Assembly: GCA_023412175.1 (NCBI GenBank)
Contig: JAEYOB010000520.1
Location: forward strand, 1 to 6,019
From: Pseudomonadota bacterium
GTDB lineage: Bacteria > Pseudomonadota > Alphaproteobacteria > Azospirillales > Azospirillaceae
Length of the DNA: 6,019 nt
Reading direction: 5' to 3'
Shown here: piece after piece, positions 1 through 6,018 of the stretch
Position numbering within the stretch: position 1 is the first letter of the stretch
Layout of the letters: each line of letters begins with the position of its first letter
Position numbers and translations under genes: made by a program
The notes under the pieces: model-generated
Database searches by the model: none
What the model was told of the DNA's origin: nothing
What the model saw: only the letters and a program-made list of their open reading frames with translations

Positions 1-3
1 CCC

Positions 4-759
4 TCACGCCCCGTCCGGCCGCAGGCGGCGGGCGGCCGGGGCGGCGCCGCCGGGCAGGGGCACGATCAGCCGGCGCTTGACCGGCTGGGCCTTGCGCGCC
101 ACGCCGGCGAAGATCTGCTTGGATGCCTCGATCATGGTGACGCCGGCAAACGCCTTGAACCAGCGCTCGCCGACCTCCTCCCACGCCGGGGCGGAGCGCA
201 GCAGGAAGCGCGAGCGCACCGGCGGGATGAACAGCGCGCGGCCGGTCCGCTCCGGCACGAACATGGTGTCGCGCAGCACCTGCTTGAGCTGCGAGGGCGA
301 ATAGGGGAAGCCGTGGCCGAACGGCGTCCAGTCGGCGCGCGCCCACAGCCCCCGCCGGTTCGGGACCACCACCAGCAGTCGGCCGCCGCCGGCCAGCACG
401 CGCCAGATCTCGCGCATCATCGGGCGGAGCTGCTCGGTGCCCTCCAGGCCATGCACCAGCAGCACGCGGTCCACCGACATGTCGCCGAAGGGCAGGTCCG
501 CCTCGTCGCTCAGGCACACCAGCCCCGGCCCTTCCGGCGGCCAGAAGCTGATCCCCTGCGAGGCGGGCATCACCGCCAGGACGCGGTCCGCCTCGTCGCG
601 GAAGGGGCGCAGGAACGGCGTGGTGTAGCCGACGCCCAGCACGATCTGCCCGCGCAGGTCCGGCCACATCTGGCGGATGCGCCGACGCACCATGCGCCGC
701 GCCACCTGACCCAGGCTGGACTCGTAGAACTCCCTGAGGTCGACGATATCGGTGTACAT
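4..759 (-). CDS. Class I SAM-methyltransferase-fold protein with degenerate SAM-binding motifs
   Basis: This 251-residue protein has the outline of a Methyltransf_11-type domain in its first 135 residues, then a C-terminal part I cannot assign. Motif IV is clear (LPFGDMSVDRV, residues 89-99). So is the helix and strand that normally follow it (LRPMMREIWRVLAGGGRLLVVVPN, residues 111-134, ending in PNRRGLW). The SAM site is odd: motif I reads VLGVGYTTP (40-48), without the usual acidic residue or the later glycines. The ribose-binding acidic position at the end of strand 2 is Met64 (VLAVMP). Residues 135-157 (ending TPFGHGFPYSPSQL) look like a family-specific signature. I chose ATG at 759. A GTG at 768 in the same frame adds only three residues, and neither start has a strong ribosome binding site. 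The gene diverges from gloB with 45 bases between start codons. The fold call is fairly safe; the substrate and even activity are unknown. Confidence 0.85.
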   Translation of the reverse strand: MYTDIVDLREFYESSLGQVARRMVRRRIRQMWPDLRGQIVLGVGYTTPFLRPFRDEADRVLAVMPASQGISFWPPEGPGLVCLSDEADLPFGDMSVDRVLLVHGLEGTEQLRPMMREIWRVLAGGGRLLVVVPNRRGLWARADWTPFGHGFPYSPSQLKQVLRDTMFVPERTGRALFIPPVRSRFLLRSAPAWEEVGERWFKAFAGVTMIEASKQIFAGVARKAQPVKRRLIVPLPGGAAPAARRLRPDGA

Positions 760-804
760 GACGCTCACAGCTTACCACAGACCGATGGGGAGGGCGCGGA
801 GACC

Positions 805-1560
805 ATGGAAATCCACCTCGTTCCGGCGTTCAACGACAATTACATCTACCTTCTGCGCAACGGGGACACCGTCGGCGTGGTCGATCCGGGCGACGCCGGG
901 CCGGTGCTGGCGGAGTTGGACCGGCGCGGCTGGCGCCTGACGCACATCCTCAACACCCACCACCACGCCGACCACACCGGCGGCAACCGCGCGCTGAAGG
1001 AACGCTTCGGCTGCCCCGTCATCGGCCCTGCCGCCGACGCCCACCGAATCCAGGATATGGACATCGCACTGGCCGATGGCGAGACCGCATCGTTCGGTTC
1101 GCACGCGGCGCGCGTCATCGCGGTGCCCGGACACACCTCGGGACACATCGCCTTCCACTTCGCCGACGCGCAGGCGCTGTTCTGCGGCGACACGCTGTTC
1201 GCCCTGGGCTGCGGCCGCCTGTTCGAGGGCACGCCGGCGCGGATGTGGGAGTCGCTGCGCCGGCTGCGGGCACTTCCCGACGACACGCGCGTCTATTGCG
1301 GGCACGAGTACACGCTCTCCAACGCCCGCTTCGCCGTCACCGTCGATCCGGACAACCGGGAGCTGGCCCGCCGCTTCGAGGAGATCCAGGCGCTGCGCGG
1401 GCGCGGCGAGCCGACCATCCCCTCCACCCTGGGCCTGGAGAAGCGCACCAACCCGTTCCTGCGCGCCGACGAGCCGCAGGTGCAGGCGGCCATTGGCATG
1501 GCCGGCGCCGATCCGGTCGCGGTGTTCGCCGAGATCCGCGGGCGCAAGGACCGGTTCTGA
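805..1560 (+). CDS. gloB: Hydroxyacylglutathione hydrolase (glyoxalase II)
   Basis: This cytoplasmic enzyme hydrolyses S-D-lactoylglutathione to D-lactate and glutathione, the second step of methylglyoxal detoxification. The 251 residues match the usual family length. The metallo-beta-lactamase domain carries the binuclear metal site: THHHADH at 51-57 (His52, His54, Asp56, His57), His110 in PGHTSGH, Asp129 in FCGDTLF and His167 in CGHEYT. The C-terminal HAGH domain follows, with EKRTNPFLR at 212-220 and the terminal RGRKDRF. By comparison with the human enzyme, Tyr169, Arg245 and Lys248 should contact glutathione. The first two strands (MEIHLVPAFNDNYIYLL) are a typical glyoxalase II start, which fixes the ATG at 805. 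Purine-rich ribosome binding candidates lie at 787-794 and 798-801. The same frame stays open back to 313, but that stretch is antisense to the methyltransferase gene and shows no conservation. A glutathione transferase gene follows 61 bases downstream. Confidence 0.97.
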   Translation: MEIHLVPAFNDNYIYLLRNGDTVGVVDPGDAGPVLAELDRRGWRLTHILNTHHHADHTGGNRALKERFGCPVIGPAADAHRIQDMDIALADGETASFGSHAARVIAVPGHTSGHIAFHFADAQALFCGDTLFALGCGRLFEGTPARMWESLRRLRALPDDTRVYCGHEYTLSNARFAVTVDPDNRELARRFEEIQALRGRGEPTIPSTLGLEKRTNPFLRADEPQVQAAIGMAGADPVAVFAEIRGRKDRF

Positions 1561-1586
1561 GGGTTCCCGAGCCGGCAACTCTGCTT

Positions 1587-1592
1587 TAGGAT
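1587..1592 (+). promoter_or_regulatory. Possible weak -10 element in the gap between gloB and the GST gene
   Basis: TAGGAT matches four of six positions of the sigma70 -10 box. A poor -35 candidate (TTCCCG, 1564-1569) lies 17 bases upstream. It would give a leader of about 20 to 25 bases that includes the strong ribosome binding site. The -35 match is too weak to rule out simple read-through from gloB. Confidence 0.2.
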
Positions 1593-1605
1593 CGGCGCAA
1601 ACAAC

Positions 1606-1613
1606 GGGAGGGA
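1606..1613 (+). promoter_or_regulatory. Strong Shine-Dalgarno for the GST gene
   Basis: GGGAGGGA sits 8 bases before the ATG at 1622. It decides that start: the reading frame is open much further upstream, through gloB, but has no other credible initiation site. Confidence 0.85.
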
Positions 1614-1621
1614 CCCACCGA

Positions 1622-2224
1622 ATGAAGCTGCGCTACAGCGCCACCTCGCCCTATGTGCGCAAGGTGATGATCGTCGCCATCGAATGCGGCCTCGATCCGT
1701 CGATCGAGCTGCAGAACACCGACGCCTGGTCGCCGCAGACCGATCTGCCCAAGGACAACCCGCTGGGCAAGGTCCCGGCGCTGATCCTGGACGACGGCAC
1801 GGCGCTCTACGACAGCCCCGTGATCTGCGAGTACCTCGACACGCTGCACGACGGACCGCGCCTGTTCCCCTCGCCGGGCCCGGCGCGCTGGGCGGCGCTG
1901 CGCCAGCAGGCGCTGGCCGACGGCATCTGCGACGCCGCCATCCTGCGCCGCCTGGAAGGCAACCGCCCGGAGGGCGAGCAGTCCGCCACCTGGAAGGAAC
2001 GGCAGCGCGTCGCGGTCGCCCGCGCCTGCGACGTGCTGGAGGCCGAAGCCGGCACGCTGCCGCTGGAGCCGACCATCGGCACGCTGGCGATCCTCTCGAC
2101 GCTCGGCTATCTGGACTTCCGCTTCGGGCACGAGGACTGGCGCGAAGGGCGCCCGGCGCTGAAGGCGTGGTTCGAGCAGGCATCGGACCGCGACAGCTAC
2201 CGCCGCACCGCACCGCCGGCCTGA
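1622..2224 (+). CDS. YibF-like glutathione S-transferase
   Basis: This is a 200-residue soluble glutathione transferase that resembles E. coli YibF from end to end. The thioredoxin-like N-terminal domain starts MKLRYSATSPYVRK, with Ser9 as the likely residue facing the glutathione thiol. It continues with NPLGKVPAL (46-54, cis-Pro52) and YDSPVICEYLD (63-73), where the acidic residue and Ser65 should hold the gamma-glutamyl group. The helical C-terminal domain has LADGICDAAI (98-107) and GYLDFRF (162-168). The usual N-capping Asp before the last motif is replaced by Thr154, which is also what I recall for YibF, so it is a subfamily trait and not damage. The C-terminus DSYRRTAPPA also fits YibF. 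A strong ribosome binding site precedes the start. The gene lies between gloB and a cupin gene on the same strand. Its substrate is unknown. Confidence 0.93.
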   Translation: MKLRYSATSPYVRKVMIVAIECGLDPSIELQNTDAWSPQTDLPKDNPLGKVPALILDDGTALYDSPVICEYLDTLHDGPRLFPSPGPARWAALRQQALADGICDAAILRRLEGNRPEGEQSATWKERQRVAVARACDVLEAEAGTLPLEPTIGTLAILSTLGYLDFRFGHEDWREGRPALKAWFEQASDRDSYRRTAPPA

Positions 2225-2227
2225 ACC

Positions 2228-2659
2228 ATGGCCGAGCCGCTCACGCCCGAGCGCATCATCGCCACCCTCGGGATGCAGCCGCACCCCGTGGGCGGCCACT
2301 ATGTGGAGACCTACCGCCACGCCGCGAAGGGCGGCGGGCGCGGCCTCAAGACCGGCATCCACTACCTGCTGCGCGCCGGCGAGCGCTCTCACTGGCACCG
2401 GGTGGATGCGGTGGAGATGTGGCACTGGCACGCCGGCGGCGCGCTGGAACTGTCGGTCTCCGAGGACGGCCAGACGGTGACCCGCCACGTGCTGGGCATG
2501 GACCTGGCTGGCGGCCAGCGCCCGCAGGCCGTAGTGCCGCCGTACGCCTGGCAGGCGGCGCGGCCGCTGGACGGCTGGGTGCTGGTCGGCTGCACCGTCT
2601 CCCCCGCCTTCGAGTTCGCCGGCTTCGAGATGGCGCCGGAGGGCTGGGAGCCGGAGTGA
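2228..2659 (+). CDS. Cupin_5 (DUF985) family protein
   Basis: This is a 143-residue single-domain cupin. Marks of the Cupin_5/DUF985 family are GGHYVETYR (22-30), HYLLRAGERSHWHRV (45-59), EMWHWHAGG (63-71) and the C-terminal VGCTVSPAFEFAGFEM (120-135). His55, His57, Glu63, His66 and His68 cluster around the first cupin motif and could bind metal or a small ligand. The family resembles sugar-epimerase-like cupins, but no reaction is firmly established and I do not infer one. The start lies 3 bases after the GST stop codon (TGA ACC ATG) with no ribosome binding site of its own, so translation probably depends on re-initiation after the GST gene. This makes the two genes a transcriptional pair. 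The gene ends 24 bases before the stop codon of a convergent exporter gene. Confidence 0.92.
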   Translation: MAEPLTPERIIATLGMQPHPVGGHYVETYRHAAKGGGRGLKTGIHYLLRAGERSHWHRVDAVEMWHWHAGGALELSVSEDGQTVTRHVLGMDLAGGQRPQAVVPPYAWQAARPLDGWVLVGCTVSPAFEFAGFEMAPEGWEPE

Positions 2660-2683
2660 TGCCGGGGTGAAGCCGGGGGCGGG

Positions 2684-3595
2684 CTACCTCCGCCCGCGCA
2701 GCACATCCCAGCTCGCCAGCACGGCGCCGCCGACGATCAGGGCGCAGGCGGCCCACACGATCCAGCCGGCCTCGGCGCGGTCGAACAGGATCAACAGGAA
2801 GGTGGAGAGGAGCGGCGTCGCGTAGGACAGGGCACCCAGCGCCCGGATGTCGCCGCGCTTCACCCCGTGGTCCCAGACGAAGAACGCGGCCCCCACCGGA
2901 CCGATGCCGAGCAGCAGCACCGCCAGCCACTCCGTCGCCCCCGGCAGCACCGTCGCCTCGAACACGACGTGGCACAGCGCCGCCAGCACCGCCGTCGCGA
3001 GGCAGAAGCCGCCCACCGCCTCGGTCGGCACATAGCCGAAGCGGCGCGACAGCACCGAATAGCCCGACCAGACCACCGCGCACGCCGCCGCCGAGAGATA
3101 GCCGGGCAGATAGGCCGCCTCGATGCTCAGCCCCCTCCCCTTGCCAGTCACCAGCAGCGCCGTGCCGGCCAAGCCCAGCAGCCCGCCCAGCACATGGCCG
3201 CGCCGCAGCCGCTCGCCCGGCAGCAGCGCCGAGAACAGCACGATCAGCAGCGGCCAGAGGTAGTTGAGCAGGTTCACCTCAACCGCCGCCTCCGGCGCCA
3301 GCCGGAAGGCCAGGAAATAGAAGAAGTGATAGCCGAACAGCCCGCCGACCCCCAGCAGCCACACCGGCCAGGGCTGGCGCAGCGGCGCCACCACGCTGCG
3401 CCCGCGCGCCACCGCGGCGGCGGTGCCGACCAGGAAGGCCAGCACGAAGGACATGGCGACGAGCTGGAACGGCGGGATGCTTCCCGACAGCGTCGTCAGC
3501 AGCGCCAGCGTCGACCACAGGAGGATCGCTACGCCGCCGATCACGGTGGCGCGGCGGACGTGGGCACGCTCGCCCGGCAGGGTATCGGTGGCCAT
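2684..3595 (-). CDS. EamA/DMT-family inner-membrane transporter, YddG-like
   Basis: This is a 303-residue membrane protein of the drug/metabolite transporter superfamily. Hydrophobicity suggests ten helices at about 15-34, 43-63, 77-97, 104-124, 135-151, 163-183, 194-213, 224-243, 254-271 and 277-296. These form the two EamA repeats, with helices 1-5 and 6-10 in each half. LLWSTLALL in helix 1 and EVNLLNYLWPLLIVLF (106-121) resemble E. coli YddG (LWST and EVGMVNYLWP), an exporter of aromatic amino acids and other small metabolites. The second-half pattern ALSYATPLLSTFLL (255-268) is also typical. A metabolite-export role is likely, but the substrate cannot be read from sequence. The ATG at 3595 (MATDTLPGER) has only a weak ribosome binding site (GGGAACGG in the leader). 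A sigma70-like promoter lies just upstream, giving a leader of about 26 bases. The gene converges on the cupin gene. Confidence 0.93.
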   Translation of the reverse strand: MATDTLPGERAHVRRATVIGGVAILLWSTLALLTTLSGSIPPFQLVAMSFVLAFLVGTAAAVARGRSVVAPLRQPWPVWLLGVGGLFGYHFFYFLAFRLAPEAAVEVNLLNYLWPLLIVLFSALLPGERLRRGHVLGGLLGLAGTALLVTGKGRGLSIEAAYLPGYLSAAACAVVWSGYSVLSRRFGYVPTEAVGGFCLATAVLAALCHVVFEATVLPGATEWLAVLLLGIGPVGAAFFVWDHGVKRGDIRALGALSYATPLLSTFLLILFDRAEAGWIVWAACALIVGGAVLASWDVLRGRR

Positions 3596-3622
3596 GAAAT
3601 GATCCGTTCCCGGATGAAATGA
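3594..3622 (-). repeat. Direct and inverted repeats in the leader of the exporter gene
   Basis: ATGAAATGA occurs twice on the plus strand, at 3594-3602 and 3614-3622, exactly 20 bases apart, about two helix turns. Between the copies, ATCCG (3602-3606) and CGGAT (3611-3615) form a perfect inverted repeat with a 4-base spacer. The unit covers the region from the predicted transcription start to the start codon of the exporter gene. It could be a repressor operator or a small 5' UTR hairpin. The repeats are seen directly; function is inference. Confidence 0.4.
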
Positions 3623-3628
3623 GCAGCC

Positions 3629-3657
3629 CCTATACAGCAGCCGGCTTCCGGCGGCAA
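3629..3657 (-). promoter_or_regulatory. Sigma70-like promoter of the exporter gene
   Basis: Read on the minus strand, TTGCCG (3657-3652) and TATAGG (3634-3629) are separated by exactly 17 bases. Each matches four of six consensus positions. Transcription would start near 3622, about 26 bases before the ATG. The spacer contains an inverted repeat (GCCGG at 3640-3644, CCGGC at 3648-3652, 3 bases apart), a possible regulator site. TATA is unusual in DNA this rich in GC, which supports the call. Confidence 0.55.
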
Positions 3658-3661
3658 CGAT

Positions 3662-3683
3662 CCCTCTCCGGGGCGGGAGAGGG
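3662..3683 (-). terminator. Hairpin directly after the DUF924 stop codon
   Basis: CCCTCTCC (3662-3669) and GGAGAGGG (3676-3683) pair perfectly over 8 bases around a 6-base loop, beginning immediately after the DUF924 TAA. No T-tract follows on either strand, so it is not a textbook intrinsic terminator. It could stabilise the 3' end, act with Rho, or be part of a dispersed GC-rich palindrome. It separates DUF924 from the exporter promoter. Confidence 0.45.
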
Positions 3684-4235
3684 TTAGAAGGCCGATCCGG
3701 GCTGCTTCAGGAACTCCAGCTCCTCCGGCGTGCTTTCGCGGCCGAGGATGGCGTTGCGGTGCGGAAAGCGGCCGAAGCGCTCGACGACCGCCAGATGCCG
3801 CTCCGCCCAGTCGATGGAGTCGGACACGCCGACCCGCTCGCGGAACAGCTGCACCGACAGGCGCTGGCTGCTCAGGTCCTCGTGATGCTCGAAGGGCAGA
3901 TAGAGGAAGCTCCGCTCCTCCGGCCCGCACTCCAGATCGAAGCCGTGCTGCACGGCGTGGCGGGCGACGGCGCGCGCCTTTCCGTCGGTGGCGAAGGCAC
4001 GCGGCGTGCCCCGGAAGACGTTGCGCGGCACCTGGTCCAGCAGGATGCACAGCGCCAGACAGCCGTCCACGTCGTCCATCCAATGGTCGAGTCCCCCGGC
4101 CGCAGCGCGCTCGTGCGGCTCCAGCAGCGTGTCGCGCACCTGCCGGTCGAAGCTCGGCGATGACGCGAACCAGTAGGGTTTCACCGCCTCGCTGAACCAA
4201 TACTCGACGATCTCGTCGATCAACCCGTCCGCCAT
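3684..4235 (-). CDS. DUF924 family protein
   Basis: This 183-residue soluble protein belongs to the DUF924 (PF06041) family, a conserved all-helical group of unknown function. Visible signatures in order are VEYWF (10-14), DQVPRNVFRGTPRAFATD (67-84), LYLPFEHHEDLSSQ (111-124) and ERFGRFPHRNAILGRESTPEE (152-172). These are the four blocks I associate with the family. The many conserved Asp, His and Arg residues suggest a ligand or catalytic pocket, but no reaction is established. The start at 4235 (MADGLIDEIV) is chosen because GGGAGG lies 5 bases upstream. An in-frame start nine codons earlier at 4262 has no such site and would add non-conserved residues. The gene follows the petC terminator in the same direction, so it may depend on partial read-through from the bc1 operon or on a weak promoter of its own. 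Confidence 0.93.
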   Translation of the reverse strand: MADGLIDEIVEYWFSEAVKPYWFASSPSFDRQVRDTLLEPHERAAAGGLDHWMDDVDGCLALCILLDQVPRNVFRGTPRAFATDGKARAVARHAVQHGFDLECGPEERSFLYLPFEHHEDLSSQRLSVQLFRERVGVSDSIDWAERHLAVVERFGRFPHRNAILGRESTPEELEFLKQPGSAF

Positions 4236-4240
4236 GCCTG

Positions 4241-4246
4241 CCTCCC
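4241..4246 (-). promoter_or_regulatory. Shine-Dalgarno that fixes the DUF924 start
   Basis: On the minus strand GGGAGG is followed by 5 bases (CAGGC) and then the ATG at 4235. It selects this ATG over the longer in-frame start at 4262. Confidence 0.8.
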
Positions 4247-4268
4247 GTAACCGCCGGCCCATAACAGA

Positions 4269-4292
4269 ACAGGGCGCCCGAGGGCGCCCTGT
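4269..4292 (-). terminator. Intrinsic terminator of the bc1 (pet/fbc) operon
   Basis: ACAGGGCGCCC (4269-4279) and GGGCGCCCTGT (4282-4292) are perfect 11-base inverted repeats. They fold as a 10-base-pair stem closed by a four-base loop. On the minus strand the stem is followed by TTCTGTTAT, a modest T-rich tail. It lies 29 bases past the petC stop codon, as expected for the end of the bc1 transcript. The palindrome could also work in the other direction, but no gene runs into it from that side. Confidence 0.8.
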
Positions 4293-4321
4293 CCAGTGCT
4301 TTCAGCAAACCGATACGCCGA

Positions 4322-5083
4322 TTAGTGGAGCTTGGCCCACATCTGGCGCTTGGTCGCGTACAACAGGCCGGCGAGGACGATCAGGAACAGGATGACCTTC
4401 ACGCCCATCTGCTTGCGCTGATCCAGGCTCGGCTCGGCAACGAAGGTGAGGAACGTCGAGACGTCCTTCGCCTGCTGCTGCGCCGTGGCCTCGGTGCCGT
4501 CGGCGTACTGCACGCCGCCGTCCATCAGGATGCCCGGCATGCCGACCTGATGGCCCGGGAAGTACTTGTTCCAGTTCATCCCCGGCATCAGGTTGACGTC
4601 GGCCGGCGGCTCCTCGAAGCCGGTGAGGAAGGCGTAGAGGTAGTCCTCACCGCCGACGCGGGCCTTGGCGATCAGCGACAGGTCGGGCGGCAGCGCGCCG
4701 TTGTTGGACGCGCGGGCCGCGTTGTCGTTGGGGAACGGCGACGGGAAACGGTCGGCCGGGATACCCGGACGCATGAACATCTCGCCGTTGTCGTCCGGGC
4801 CGGCCTGGATCTCGTAGGACGCGGCCAGCGCCTTCAGCTCGTCCTCATTGAAGCCGATGCCCGCCAGCGTGCGGACCGGGACCAGCTTCATCGAGTGGCA
4901 GGAGGCGCAGACCTCCTTGTAGACCTGGAAGCCGCGCTGCGCCGACGCCTTGTCGATGGTGCCGAACACGCCGGAGTGCGACCAGGTCTGCGTCGGGATG
5001 GCCACGCCTTCCGCGGCGATGGCCGAACCGCCGAGCCCGAGAGCCAGCGCGGCCGAGAGGATAGCGGTCTTCAGGGCGCGCAT
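4322..5083 (-). CDS. petC: Cytochrome c1 of the ubiquinol-cytochrome c reductase (bc1) complex
   Basis: This 253-residue membrane-anchored c-type cytochrome takes electrons from the Rieske protein and passes them to cytochrome c on the periplasmic side. Residues 1-24 form a Sec signal peptide with a hydrophobic core (AILSAALALGLGGS) and cleavage near AIAA/EG. Haem is attached covalently at CASCH (59-63), with His63 as the proximal ligand. Met182 in VGMPGIL is the likely sixth ligand. NNGALPPDLS (127-136) is a family hallmark. A single C-terminal helix at about 227-245 (VKVILFLIVLAGLLY) anchors the protein, ending in a basic tail (TKRQMWAKLH). The ATG overlaps the petB stop codon in TAATG, with GGAGAAGG just upstream. 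The gene is therefore separate from petB, unlike the fused fbcH of Bradyrhizobium. A hairpin terminator follows. Confidence 0.97.
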   Translation of the reverse strand: MRALKTAILSAALALGLGGSAIAAEGVAIPTQTWSHSGVFGTIDKASAQRGFQVYKEVCASCHSMKLVPVRTLAGIGFNEDELKALAASYEIQAGPDDNGEMFMRPGIPADRFPSPFPNDNAARASNNGALPPDLSLIAKARVGGEDYLYAFLTGFEEPPADVNLMPGMNWNKYFPGHQVGMPGILMDGGVQYADGTEATAQQQAKDVSTFLTFVAEPSLDQRKQMGVKVILFLIVLAGLLYATKRQMWAKLH

Positions 5084-6018
5084 TAGGCCTTCTCCATCGG
5101 CTTGGCATGGGCACCGGCCGCAACCCGGCCACCGCCCTTCAGAACAGGTTCGCTGATGCTTGCAGGCAGCGGCAGCGGACGCTCCAGCTTTCCAAGCAGC
5201 GGCAGCAGGATCAGGAAGTGGAAGAAGTAGTAGGCCGTGCCAATGCGGGCGATCAGCAGCCAGTGGCCCTCGGCCGGCATGGCGCCGGCGTAGCCCAGCA
5301 CCAGCGCGTCGAGCGCCAGCACCCAGAAGAACTGACGGTAGATCGGCCGGAACTTGCAGCTGCGCACCTTCGAGGTGTCCAGCCACGGCAGGATCACCAG
5401 CACCGCGATGGCGCCGAACATGGCCAGCACGCCGCCGAGCTTGGAATTGATCGGCCCGATGTTGAAGGTGATGGCGCGCAGGATGGCGTAAAACGGCAGG
5501 AAGTACCATTCCGGCACGATGTGCGCGGGCGTCTTCAGCGGGTTGGCGATCGTGTAGTTGTCCGGGTGGCCGAGATAATTCGGCAGGTAGAAGACGAAAT
5601 AGGCGTAGACCAGCAGGAACACCACCATGCCCATCGCGTCCTTGATGGTCGCATAGGGCGTGAAGGGAACGGTGTCGGTCTTCGACTTCACCTCGATGCC
5701 GGTCGGGTTGTTCTGGCCGGTGACGTGCAACGCCCATACGTGCAGCACCACGACGCCGGCGATCATGAACGGCAGCAGGTAGTGCAGCGCGAAGAAACGG
5801 TTCAGCGTCGGGTTGTCGACGGCGAAGCCGCCGAGCAGGAGTTGCTGGATCCAGTCGCCGACCAGCGGAATGGCCGTGAAGAAGCCGGTGATGACGGTGG
5901 CGCCCCAGAAGGACATCTGGCCCCACGGCAGCACGTAGCCCATGAAGCCGGTCGCCATCATCAGCAGGTAGATGATGCAGCCGAGGATCCACAAGAGCTC
6001 GCGCGGCGCCTTGTAGGA
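5083..6018 (-). CDS. petB: Cytochrome b of the bc1 complex (5' end outside the window)
   Basis: This is the C-terminal 311 residues of the integral membrane subunit that holds the low- and high-potential haems b and the quinol and quinone sites. The visible part begins [13 protein letters not shown], a conserved internal stretch, so the true start lies beyond the right edge. The first haem-ligand histidine pair should be in the missing part. The second pair, His79 and His93 of the fragment, is present in LHYLLPF and VLHVWALH with the expected 14-residue spacing. [17 protein letters not shown] (27-43) and the Qo-site motif PEWY (169-172, in [13 protein letters not shown]) are intact. The later helices run to about residue 275, followed by a polar tail ending AKPMEKA. 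The TTG at 5994 is an internal leucine codon, not a start. The stop codon overlaps the petC start. petA should lie upstream, outside the window. Confidence 0.97.
   Translation of the reverse strand, partial: SYKAPRELLWILGCIIYLLMMATGFMGYVLPWGQMSFWGATVITGFFTAIPLVGDWIQQLLLGGFAVDNPTLNRFFALHYLLPFMIAGVVVLHVWALHVTGQNNPTGIEVKSKTDTVPFTPYATIKDAMGMVVFLLVYAYFVFYLPNYLGHPDNYTIANPLKTPAHIVPEWYFLPFYAILRAITFNIGPINSKLGGVLAMFGAIAVLVILPWLDTSKVRSCKFRPIYRQFFWVLALDALVLGYAGAMPAEGHWLLIARIGTAYYFFHFLILLPLLGKLERPLPLPASISEPVLKGGGRVAAGAHAKPMEKA
5088..5095 (-). promoter_or_regulatory. petC ribosome binding site inside the end of petB
   Basis: GGAGAAGG on the minus strand lies within the last petB codons, 4 bases before the petC ATG. 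Together with the TAATG overlap it indicates coupled translation of the two bc1 subunits. Confidence 0.75.

Noticed and set aside
313..804. Upstream in-frame extension of gloB by 164 codons
   Set aside because: It is antisense to the methyltransferase-like gene, has low-complexity composition rich in His, Gln and Arg, and the glyoxalase II fold begins exactly at the ATG at 805.
772..1578. 268-codon open frame antisense to gloB
   Set aside because: It is composition-driven, without recognisable motifs, and wholly overlaps a well-supported gene.
1586..2488. 300-codon minus-strand open frame across the GST and cupin genes
   Set aside because: It crosses two convincing plus-strand genes and resembles no known protein; it is a GC-rich shadow.
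2677..2695. GGGCGG/CCGCCC hairpin at the convergent junction of the cupin and exporter genes
   Set aside because: The stem is only 6 bases with a 7-base loop, lies partly inside the exporter coding end and has no T-tract on either strand. Such short GC stems are expected by chance here.
2346..3083. 245-codon minus-strand open frame across the cupin and exporter ends
   Set aside because: It is a shadow frame, with Arg/Pro/Gly-rich composition and no domain.
4322..5992. A single 556-residue fused petB-petC protein
   Set aside because: Only the petC part is in the right frame; the upstream part is an out-of-frame shadow of petB. The real petB ends at 5083 and petC starts with its own signal peptide.
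5992..5994. TTG as the start codon of petB
   Set aside because: The frame continues upstream to the window edge and encodes SYKAPREL, a conserved internal part of cytochrome b, so this codon is an internal leucine.
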